DNA of 6,045 nucleotides from NCBI GenBank assembly GCA_937885475.1, contig CAKZZR010000128.1:1-6045 (forward strand). Reading direction: 5' to 3'. Shown here one piece after another: positions 1 to 5,986 of this stretch; position 1 is the stretch's first letter; each line of letters begins with the position of its first letter. Source of the stretch: an uncultured Treponema sp. GTDB taxonomy: Bacteria; Spirochaetota; Spirochaetia; Treponematales; Treponemataceae. The notes beneath the pieces are model-generated. The model did no database searches, was not told the origin of the DNA, and was given only the letters and a program-made list of their open reading frames with translations. Both the position numbers and the translations under genes were made by a program.

Positions 1-19
1 CAATCTCTTTTGCGGTCAT
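1..19 (-). CDS. 5' end of an unidentified minus-strand gene (partial)
   Basis: On the minus strand an ATG at 19-17 is preceded by GGAG at 29-26, six bases from the start, and the frame reads MTAKEI before leaving the window. The spacing and the upstream promoter-like elements make this a credible gene start. Six residues cannot identify a protein. Small HicA-type toxins often begin with a similar sequence, but that is only a hint. The gene is divergent from the plus-strand fragment that follows. Confidence 0.5.
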
Positions 20-38
20 TTTTCGCTCCTATGGCGAA

Positions 39-67
39 ATTTTAGCATATTCCATTAAATTATGCAA
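39..67 (-). promoter_or_regulatory. Putative extended -10 promoter for the left-edge minus-strand gene
   Basis: On the minus strand TAAAAT (44-39) is preceded by TGC (47-45), giving the TGn extended -10 form. TTGCAT (67-62) lies exactly 17 bp upstream as a weak -35 with only the TTG matching consensus. A transcript would start near position 32, just ahead of the GGAG and ATG at 19. The match is suggestive and the region is AT-rich, so chance similarity is possible. Confidence 0.4.
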
Positions 68-68
68 A

Positions 69-455
69 CAGAGCCTTGATGTTTATAATCCATATACTTT
101 CAATCATTACAATGCGGAAGAAGATGATGACTATGAATTTGATTGCTATAAGCTTTCTTCAAAAGTAATTTCGCAAATAGAACAAAATCCGCCCCAATAC
201 ATTATTTATAATCAGAAAAAGTATGAAGTAGATAATTATGCTTTAGATTACTTTGATTTAGGATTAGAGCTTGAAGATGATTTTTTGAACGAATATTACG
301 GAATAACAAATAATATAGTAAAAAACTATAACGCAATAATTTTCTGGAACGATTATGACGGAAAATATCATCATTTTGATTCTGTAATGATTTTAAATGG
401 CTCAGAGAGTTTTATCTTATACAAGTACATTGATTTTTCAAAGCTTAACTATTAG
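69..455 (+). pseudogene. Acidic reading frame without a start codon, probable 5'-truncated gene
   Basis: This frame is open from position 3 to the TAG at 453-455, about 150 codons without a stop in AT-rich DNA. Its only ATG is at 387, far too late to be the start. The first 20 or so codons overlap the promoter and leader of the divergent minus-strand gene, so I place the coding remnant from about 69, which is approximate. The product is rich in Asp, Glu, Tyr and Asn, with an acidic run (AEEDDDYEFD) near its start and FWNDYDGKYHHFDS near its end. I do not recognise the family and see no signal peptide. The stop lies 20 bp before the Sel1-repeat gene, so the two were probably co-transcribed. 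The likeliest reading is the C-terminal part of a gene that lost its start. A rare start codon, such as TTG at 285, is the alternative. Confidence 0.5.
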
Positions 456-475
456 GGAAATTAATTTGGGGGATT

Positions 476-1180
476 ATGAAAAAGAAAAACCTAATTATCA
501 TAGTGAAGCTTTGCATCGTAGTGTCAATTTTAGTAGTTAATTTATTTTTATTTATTCAGAAAGATAAGATTAATTTTAAAAAAGTCGAAAAATTAGCTAA
601 CCAAGGCATAGCAGAAGAACAGGTGTCTCTTGGTCGTCTGTATTATTATGGTATAGGTGTAGAACAGAATTATGAGAAAGCAGTGTATTGGTATGAAAAA
701 GCAGCTGAACAAGAATATTCTGAAGCTCAATATGCTCTTGGTGTAATGTATTACAATGGTTATGGAGTAGAACAGGATTTTATGAGGGCTAGGCATTGGT
801 ATGAAAAAGCTGCTGAACAGGGGCTTTTGGAAGCCCAATATAATCTTGGTTGGCTGTATTACTATGGTAAAGGTGTAGAAGTAGATTATGATAAAGCTTT
901 TTTGTGGACTGAAAAATCAGCAATGCAGGGCGATGCCGCTGCACAATCATGTCTTGGTAAAATGTACGCAAATGGACAAGGTGTACAACAGGACTATACA
1001 AAAGCAAGAGAATTGTATGAAAAGTCTGCGGCACAGGATTACGCCCTTGCACAATACAGACTCGGTGAAATGTATGCAAAAGGATTAGGCGTAACACAAG
1101 ATTTTGCCAAAGCAAAAGAATGGTATGAAAAAGCCGCCGCACTGGGAAATGAGGAAGCTACGGAGGCATTTAGAAAATGA
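476..1180 (+). CDS. Membrane-anchored Sel1-repeat (SLR) protein
   Basis: This 234-residue protein has a basic N-terminus (MKKK) and a hydrophobic stretch at about residues 5-27 that looks like an uncleaved signal anchor; there is no convincing lipobox. Five tandem Sel1-like repeats of exactly 36 residues follow (46-81, 82-117, 118-153, 154-189, 190-225). Each keeps the pattern A-Q-x-x-L-G-x-x-Y, then G-x-G-V, then D/N-Y/F-x-K-A and W-Y-E-K-A/S-A. Sel1 repeats fold as paired alpha-helices like TPRs and serve as protein-binding scaffolds. The orientation suggests the repeat domain lies outside the inner membrane, in the periplasm. Start choice is supported by GGGGGA at 468-473, although its spacing is short. 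The stop overlaps the ATG of the broken ankyrin gene. The partner is unknown; an immunity-type or envelope adaptor role is possible but not shown. Confidence 0.88.
   Translation: MKKKNLIIIVKLCIVVSILVVNLFLFIQKDKINFKKVEKLANQGIAEEQVSLGRLYYYGIGVEQNYEKAVYWYEKAAEQEYSEAQYALGVMYYNGYGVEQDFMRARHWYEKAAEQGLLEAQYNLGWLYYYGKGVEVDYDKAFLWTEKSAMQGDAAAQSCLGKMYANGQGVQQDYTKARELYEKSAAQDYALAQYRLGEMYAKGLGVTQDFAKAKEWYEKAAALGNEEATEAFRK
611..1150 (+). repeat. Five tandem 108-bp Sel1 repeat units
   Basis: The coding repeats are five in-phase units of 108 bp with no insertion or deletion between them. They are diverged at the DNA level but conserved in protein pattern. Units 1 to 3 favour AT-ending codons such as TAT, GGT and GTA. 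Units 4 and 5 use more GC-ending codons in the same positions, for example TAC, GCC and GCA. Confidence 0.85.
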
Positions 1181-1556
1181 ACAAGCTCGTATTCCTTTCT
1201 GCGCTTCAAAAGCCCTGTGCGATACCTTCACGTGTTCAGAAAAATCTGCGAGAAAAAATAATTAAGTCTGATTTTCTTGTTGCTGATGACAAGGGAACTC
1301 ACAGGCTGATAGGCTTGCTTATGGATGCCGCAAAGCTTTACGCAGAACAGCAATGACATCTATGCTTACGACCAGACGGAGCATTTTAAGAAGAACATAA
1401 AAAAGGCATGATATAAATTATACAGCCGGTTGGAACAAGGAGCCTCTGCTTACAATTGCAATAACAGACAATCGTCCAGAGGTTGTAAGACTGCTTATAG
1501 AAGCCGGGGCTGATGTCAATAAACCTAGCAGATGGGGAACAACACCTTTGATGCCA
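1177..1556 (+). pseudogene. Broken ankyrin-repeat gene (two frameshifts, 3' truncated)
   Basis: An ATG at 1177 overlaps the sel1 stop as ATGA and has GGAGG at 1162-1166, ten bases upstream, so it was probably a real, translationally coupled gene. The first frame runs 59 codons to a TGA at 1354-1356. Protein-like sequence continues in the next frame from about 1349 (SNDIYAYDQTEHFKKNIKKA) to a TGA at 1409-1411. It continues in the third frame from about 1401, next to a run of six A. That last segment holds a clear ankyrin unit: PLLTIAITDNRPEVVRLLI followed by EAGADVNKPSRWGTTPLM. Similarity stops near 1553-1556, before the helices of the next repeat. Two small indels, one at the A-run, plus loss of the 3' end explain this best. 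The 59-residue first frame could instead be a separate small gene. I do not recognise the N-terminal region. Confidence 0.7.
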
Positions 1557-1595
1557 CAGGGGGATTTTTCTGTGTCATATTTTTTATATCTCCGC

Positions 1596-3263
1596 TCATT
1601 TTTCTCCCACTAGCATTTCATATGTTACGCCGTACTTTTGGGCGATGTCTTTTGCAAAGGAAATGCCTTCTGGATGAGACAGTTCTACTTTAAAGGAGCG
1701 TTCGCCGTTTTTGGCTTTTACTACGAGGGACGCGGCCTTACACTGGGCGGAGCCTTGGTTTATTTCGGCTATGTCGTAGGCAAGCTTGTGCATGTGAGTA
1801 TTGTAAATGATGCGGATTCCCTTTGAAAGGATTGCGCGTACGGAATCCTTTGCAATGTAATAACCTTCCTCGAATGAGGTGGTGGAATAGGTTTCGTTCA
1901 GCAACAGCAGACTTGAGCTTGTGCTTGCGCTGTACAACTCCTTAAAGCGCTTGCATTCTTCTCCAAGTCGTCCCAAATCCAGAGTTTTGTCCTCGTCGGC
2001 AGGAAAGTGCGTAAAAATTGAATCTACCGGCTTGAATTCAAACTTGTCGCCGGGAACGTAAAGCCCCGCCTGAGCCAGCACGAACAAAAGTCCTACCGCC
2101 TGCGTTATGGTGGTCTTGCCGCCGCGGTTGGCTCCGGTCAAAATGTAGGCAAGATGGTCTGCGTCAAAGCTAAGGTCGTTTTTTACGATGTGGTCTGCGC
2201 CCAAGCTTTCTGCAAAGGCAGACACCAGCTTGAAGTTGTAAATGCCCCGTGCGTCCATGAACCATTTTGGCTTTTCTTGTGCAATGTGTGCCTTACAGAA
2301 CGCAAAGCCCTTTTTTTGCATTTCCTTTATGTATTCTGCAAAGCGGATGAAGAAAATGAACTGCGGAATCAAATCCGTAATGTCTGCCACCGGAAGATAC
2401 ACGTATTTTTTGAGTACGGTTTTTAGTTTGTACACGATGCTCGAAATCATGGAATTTGCAATTTTATCCATGTGGAACGTGGCGTTTTCTACGCGAGGGT
2501 CGTTTACGCCCGCAACAGAAAGAATTTTTTCAAAAATATCTGCTTTGTGGGCTTCTATTGGTGTGTACTTAAGCTGTCCATCCCAGTCTGCGGTTTCGTT
2601 CAGAGCGTCCTTTGCGGCAATTTTTGTTACGAACTGCCCGATTGCTCCAGACTTTGTGAATGGCTTTTTATTGAACGAAACAAGTCCTATTCCGTGCGCC
2701 TCAAATTTTTCGTTCAGATTGATACCTATGGTAATGCTTTTTAAATCTTGCGTAGAAGCCTTAAGCGCCGCAATGTCTTTTTTTAATTCCGCAAAGCCGT
2801 TGTCGTTGTAAAGGTCGCTTATGTAGTTTTTAAGGCGATTCATGCCCTGCGATTTAAGCGTGCATTCAGAAAGGCATTGGTACATCGCTTCTATGGAAAC
2901 AATGTAATCCTGAATTTCTTCCAGACGGTGAAGAAGTTCCCATGCAGAATCAGAATCCTCGTAATGACCAGAAAATCCACTGTACTGCTTTTCGTAGTCA
3001 ATATGCTCAAGTTGCGCCATAAGCTTTTGGCACATAACGGGATTTTTAAAAATGTCCTCAAATATATCTCCGCGGTACGTCGTTACTGCCGGATTGTCGG
3101 TCATTCGCAAAAAAATCTGCGCAAACTGACTGCGTTCCTCTGCCTTGTCGGTGATTTTTTCGCAAATAAAGTCAATGCCAAGGTCATGAAACGCCGTGGT
3201 GCTAAGTTCCCGGAATTCTTCCTGACCATTCGGAAATAAAAGATTGATTTTTTCGTTCTGCAT
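1596..3263 (-). CDS. MutS-family ATPase lacking the mismatch-recognition domain
   Basis: This 555-residue protein resembles the C-terminal half of MutS: a helical core/lever region (about residues 30-330) followed by an ABC-type MutS ATPase domain (about 335-555). Visible motifs are a P-loop T-G-A-N-R-G-G-K-T-T at 376-385 (Lys383), a Walker B-like LLLLNE at 452-457, the following STTSFEEG, and YNTHMHKLA at 487-495, matching the TTHxHEL switch histidine of MutS. The N-terminal mismatch-binding and connector domains of canonical MutS are absent, and no Smr nuclease domain is present, so it is neither standard MutS nor full MutS2. Asn456 stands where MutS usually has Asp; I recall similar N-E motifs in other divergent bacterial MutS homologues. 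The start is fixed by an in-frame stop four codons upstream (TAG), yet no good Shine-Dalgarno is visible. It is probably a cytosolic DNA-structure or recombination factor; its substrate is unknown. Confidence 0.85.
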   Translation of the reverse strand: MQNEKINLLFPNGQEEFRELSTTAFHDLGIDFICEKITDKAEERSQFAQIFLRMTDNPAVTTYRGDIFEDIFKNPVMCQKLMAQLEHIDYEKQYSGFSGHYEDSDSAWELLHRLEEIQDYIVSIEAMYQCLSECTLKSQGMNRLKNYISDLYNDNGFAELKKDIAALKASTQDLKSITIGINLNEKFEAHGIGLVSFNKKPFTKSGAIGQFVTKIAAKDALNETADWDGQLKYTPIEAHKADIFEKILSVAGVNDPRVENATFHMDKIANSMISSIVYKLKTVLKKYVYLPVADITDLIPQFIFFIRFAEYIKEMQKKGFAFCKAHIAQEKPKWFMDARGIYNFKLVSAFAESLGADHIVKNDLSFDADHLAYILTGANRGGKTTITQAVGLLFVLAQAGLYVPGDKFEFKPVDSIFTHFPADEDKTLDLGRLGEECKRFKELYSASTSSSLLLLNETYSTTSFEEGYYIAKDSVRAILSKGIRIIYNTHMHKLAYDIAEINQGSAQCKAASLVVKAKNGERSFKVELSHPEGISFAKDIAQKYGVTYEMLVGEK

Positions 3264-3296
3264 AGCATAAGTCTATCAGTTTTTTTGCTGGTCTGT

Positions 3297-3304
3297 ATAT
3301 AATA
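3297..3304. promoter_or_regulatory. Candidate overlapping divergent -10 elements
   Basis: The short stretch TATATAAT contains TATAAT on the plus strand (3298-3303), and TATTAT on the minus strand (3304-3299) overlaps it. It sits between the divergent mutS-like and tautomerase genes, so back-to-back promoters are plausible. Neither strand has a convincing -35 box at 16-18 bp. An alternative plus-strand promoter is TTGAAA at 3346-3351 with TATACA at 3367-3372, but its 15-bp spacing is short. Confidence 0.35.
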
Positions 3305-3331
3305 CATGGAAGAAAAATGAATTTCCGATAA

Positions 3332-3344
3332 ATTCCGTCGGAAT
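3332..3344. repeat. Short perfect inverted repeat in the tautomerase leader
   Basis: ATTCCG-T-CGGAAT is a perfect 6-bp inverted repeat around a single base. It lies between the candidate promoter and the tautomerase start, where an operator might be. As an RNA hairpin it would be weak because the centre is too tight. Chance occurrence is quite possible. Confidence 0.3.
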
Positions 3345-3394
3345 CTTGAAAACGAACTACGTCTGCTATACACTTAGAATCATATAAATTTGAT

Positions 3395-3399
3395 GGAGG
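3395..3399 (+). promoter_or_regulatory. Ribosome binding site that fixes the tautomerase start
   Basis: GGAGG lies five bases before the ATG at 3405. The same frame also has a TTG at 3390 and an ATG at 3393, but these lie upstream of or within this site. Starting at 3405 also places Pro directly after Met, as this enzyme family requires. Confidence 0.8.
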
Positions 3400-3404
3400 G
3401 CGCC

Positions 3405-3626
3405 ATGCCACATATTACAATTCAGATGTACCCAGGAAGGGATGATGAGACTAAAAAACGCCTTGCGGATGCTATTTTGGAGACTGCCAGCAAGGAACTG
3501 AACCGAGGAAAGGAGCATTTTTCTGTGAGCGTGGTTGACGTGCCGCAGGACGAATGGAAAGAAAAGGTCTATGACAAGGTTTTGACAGACAAGAACACAT
3601 TCATTCAGCCTGGTTACAAGATGTAA
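3405..3626 (+). CDS. pptA: PptA-like 4-oxalocrotonate tautomerase family protein
   Basis: The product is 73 residues, within the usual 60-80 for this superfamily, and begins MPHITIQMYPGR. After Met removal Pro becomes residue 1, the catalytic general base of 4-OT-type tautomerases. An initial beta strand, an amphipathic helix (about 14-32) and a second strand (FSVSVVDV, 39-46) give the expected beta-alpha-beta subunit. The MPHI start, the PQDEWK segment and the C-terminal PGYKM match E. coli PptA (YdcE; MPHI start, PGYSM end, recalled from memory) better than 4-OT itself. Such enzymes interconvert enol and keto forms of small oxo-acids as oligomers in the cytosol; the physiological substrate here is unknown. 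The ATG of the GH13 lipoprotein follows after 17 bp, so the two are probably one transcript, although no metabolic link is evident. The family call is firm; the gene symbol is less so. Confidence 0.87.
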   Translation: MPHITIQMYPGRDDETKKRLADAILETASKELNRGKEHFSVSVVDVPQDEWKEKVYDKVLTDKNTFIQPGYKM

Positions 3627-3643
3627 AAAAAGAGGCGTTTATT

Positions 3644-5782
3644 ATGAAAAAAATGTTTGTCTCTGCAATGTGCGCGGCACTTTGTACTGCGCTTATTTTT
3701 GTTTCCTGCGGCGATTCCGACAAGGACGATTCCAACCCTGAGAACAGTGATTTTCCGGCAAATCTTGCAGAATGGACTGGCGATAATGAATATACAAGTC
3801 CCGTTGAGCTTCCGTCGCTTTCAAATCAAAGCGAGAATCTTGAGGATTTGTGGTGGAAAAAATCTGCGTTCTATCACATCTGGATAAAGAGCTTTAAGGA
3901 CAGCGACGTCGATGACTGCTCAAAGAATTGCGGCGACTTTAAGGGAATCGAGGACAGCTTTGAATACATTCAGAATGATTTGGGTTGCGATGCAATCTGG
4001 CTCAGTCCGTTCTGGGACTGTCTTTATAAGGGAAGCACTAATGAGGCGAGCGCTGTGCTCAATATGCACGGCTATGATGTTAATGACTTTTACAAGGTAA
4101 ATCCATACTTTGGAACAGGCGACGGAAGCAATGCGGAAGCCGAACTGGACTCTCTTATTGCAGCCTGCCACGCACGCGGAATGAAAATCATCTTTGACTT
4201 TGTGCCAAATCATACCTCAAGCAACAATAAATGGTTTACGGACTCAGCTTCCAGTCAGAACGGAAAGCGCGACTGGTATTTATGGAACGATAAGGCTCTC
4301 GATTGGAAAAACACTTGGGGCGCAAACGCATGGCACTCAAAAAATGGAAGCTATTATTATGCCGCCTTTGCCGATACCCAGCCGGACTTGAACTACCGCA
4401 ATTACGAAGTTCGCGAGGAGATGAAAAACGTAGTCCGCTATTGGCTTAACAAGGGCTTTGACGGCTTACGAATCGATGCCGTGCGCTATCTTGTTGAGAC
4501 GGCGGATTCCCTTACAGATACGGATGAGACCCACGCTTGGTTTGCGGAACTCCGTAAGGTTATTGACGAATACGAATCCCCAAAATTTATGGTGTGCGAG
4601 GCTTGGATAGAAAACGACCGCACCTCGCTGAACAAATATTTTGGAACGAGCGACGCACCAGAGTTCAATATGGTGCTGGATTTTGACCAAGGAAAACCGA
4701 TTGTCGTTGGCTCGTCTATAGGAAGTGCGTACATTTATTATGATAACGGAAACCTTGCCTTTACTATGAATTCCACGATTTATGAGAATCCTTCGGCACT
4801 TCAGAGTTATGGAACTTTCCTGGGAAATCATGATGAATATATTGACCGTCTTGGAGATTGGGAAGGAGAAGGAACTTCCGGCAAATCAATTCTTGCAACG
4901 GCACTTTCGCTCCTTAGACCAACCGTTCCGTTCATTTATTATGGTAACGAAATTTCCCAGAAGTCAGGAAGCCAGAGCGGAGACTTTAGGTTGCGCCAGC
5001 CGTTTGATTGGGACATGGTGACTTCTCAAAAATCTGCAAGCGATTCAGTGCTGAATGTGAATAAAGCTCTTCTTTCATTGCGAAGGAATTCTGAGTATGC
5101 GGATTTATTTGAAAACGGAACGGTAAAGCTGTGTAACTCCCATACGTATACTTCGGATACGAACGAACTTTGTACGAATTTGTTCGGCTATACGATTGAG
5201 AATGGCTCAAAGAAAATACTGGTTCTGGCAAATGTAAGCCCATATTATAAAAGCAATATATGGTTCTACAGCGACAGTATTCCTTCTGAATACAGCCTGA
5301 TAGTAGGAAATAAGGATACAAGCTCTGATATAACATATTATACAGATGATGCCGGATATGGAGCGATAGAAGTTTCAAATTTCTGTCCTTACGAAATCCG
5401 TGTGTACGACCTTTCTTCTTCTGAAAAATCTTGTGTTCTTGATGTGTGGGATTACGCGCTTGAAACAATGTATCTTAGAGGAACGATGAATGGTTGGCTA
5501 GACACATCAAAAATGATTTACAGTACAGCCACGAACGAATTTTCCATTACTATTTATCTTAAGGCTGATACAGAATACGAATTCAAGTTTGACGAATTTG
5601 GTGACTGGGCGCATTCCTTTGGTCCAGTTTCTGCAGAGGCTGCTAGTATAACGCTTGGAACGGAGCTATCTTGTAGTGATGCACCAGGACTGAACACTAA
5701 TTTCAGCTTTACGCCGCTAGCAGCGGGCGACTATACGTTCGGCTTCAATAAAGATACTCTAAAAATAAAGGTAACGCAGTAA
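3644..5782 (+). CDS. GH13 alpha-amylase/oligo-alpha-glucosidase lipoprotein
   Basis: This is a 712-residue glycoside hydrolase for alpha-glucans. A signal peptide ends in a lipobox, F-V-S-C with Cys22, followed by a low-complexity acidic linker (23-35), so the protein should be lipid-anchored in the envelope. The GH13 barrel spans about 72-480 with intact motifs: DFVPNH (185-190), GFDGLRIDAVR (271-281, nucleophile Asp278), FMVCEAW (315-321, acid/base Glu319) and FLGNHDE (392-398, Asp397). QPDLN at 246-250 is the version seen in the oligo-1,6-glucosidase group, so isomaltose- or maltooligosaccharide-type substrates are possible; exact specificity cannot be read from sequence. A beta-sandwich domain C follows (about 490-592). 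A C-terminal module (about 605-712, opening YLRGTMNGW) resembles starch-binding beta domains. The calcium-loop region has an unusual insertion with Cys92 and Cys96. AGAGG at 3631-3635 supports the start. A strong terminator follows the stop. Confidence 0.93.
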   Translation: MKKMFVSAMCAALCTALIFVSCGDSDKDDSNPENSDFPANLAEWTGDNEYTSPVELPSLSNQSENLEDLWWKKSAFYHIWIKSFKDSDVDDCSKNCGDFKGIEDSFEYIQNDLGCDAIWLSPFWDCLYKGSTNEASAVLNMHGYDVNDFYKVNPYFGTGDGSNAEAELDSLIAACHARGMKIIFDFVPNHTSSNNKWFTDSASSQNGKRDWYLWNDKALDWKNTWGANAWHSKNGSYYYAAFADTQPDLNYRNYEVREEMKNVVRYWLNKGFDGLRIDAVRYLVETADSLTDTDETHAWFAELRKVIDEYESPKFMVCEAWIENDRTSLNKYFGTSDAPEFNMVLDFDQGKPIVVGSSIGSAYIYYDNGNLAFTMNSTIYENPSALQSYGTFLGNHDEYIDRLGDWEGEGTSGKSILATALSLLRPTVPFIYYGNEISQKSGSQSGDFRLRQPFDWDMVTSQKSASDSVLNVNKALLSLRRNSEYADLFENGTVKLCNSHTYTSDTNELCTNLFGYTIENGSKKILVLANVSPYYKSNIWFYSDSIPSEYSLIVGNKDTSSDITYYTDDAGYGAIEVSNFCPYEIRVYDLSSSEKSCVLDVWDYALETMYLRGTMNGWLDTSKMIYSTATNEFSITIYLKADTEYEFKFDEFGDWAHSFGPVSAEAASITLGTELSCSDAPGLNTNFSFTPLAAGDYTFGFNKDTLKIKVTQ

Positions 5783-5795
5783 ACGCGTGGGCAAC

Positions 5796-5841
5796 AAAAA
5801 ACGGCTGTTTAAAGGTGAATCTTTAGACAGCCGTTTTTTTT
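5796..5841. terminator. Strong intrinsic terminator, probably bidirectional
   Basis: The left arm (5796-5814) pairs with the right arm (5821-5839) around a six-base loop. The stem has 13 consecutive pairs centred on ACGGCTGT/ACAGCCGT, one T-G wobble at 5809/5826, then five more pairs. Eight T (5834-5841) follow on the plus strand. Six A at 5796-5801 give a U tract on the minus strand. It ends the tautomerase-GH13 unit 13 bp after the GH13 stop, and can also end the minus-strand tRNA transcript. Confidence 0.92.
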
Positions 5842-5914
<73 letters not shown>

Positions 5915-5925
5915 GCGCTGTTCCT

Positions 5926-5954
5926 ATCATATAAGTTTCTGAATCCTTTGTCAA
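5926..5954 (-). promoter_or_regulatory. Near-consensus sigma-70 promoter of the tRNA-Arg gene
   Basis: On the minus strand TTGACA (5954-5949) is a perfect -35. It is followed by exactly 17 bp and TATGAT (5931-5926), a five-of-six match to the -10. The -10 ends 11 bp before the mature tRNA 5' end, so transcription should begin within a few bases of it. This fits a highly expressed stable RNA. Confidence 0.9.
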
Positions 5955-5986
5955 AAGAATGCGTGGTATGCGCATGGGCGCGCCGC

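Noticed and set aside
593..1142. Minus-strand open frames of 81 and 117 codons across the sel1 gene
   Set aside because: They are antisense shadows of the Sel1 repeats; the periodic composition comes from the repeat codons and neither has a credible ribosome site or family match.
2154..2811. Plus-strand open frames of 90 to 189 codons inside the mutS-like gene
   Set aside because: They are opposite-strand shadows of a gene with clear ATPase motifs, and their translations are Cys/Phe-rich without domain features.
3317..3331. Four-codon leader peptide MNFR in front of the tautomerase
   Set aside because: The GGAAG site would lie at or before the likely transcription start, the peptide carries no attenuation logic, and no terminator-antiterminator structure follows.
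3390..3404. Upstream TTG or ATG start for the tautomerase, adding MMEGA
   Set aside because: This would bury the catalytic Pro inside the chain and place the start upstream of or within the GGAGG site.
4986..5468. 160-codon minus-strand open frame inside the GH13 gene
   Set aside because: The plus strand encodes conserved GH13 sequence throughout; the antisense product has low-complexity composition and no family features.
5955..5986. GC-rich palindromes (ATGCGCAT, GGCGCGCC) beside the tRNA promoter
   Set aside because: They are short self-complementary words in the spacer after the right-edge gene, with no T tract and no match to a known site type.
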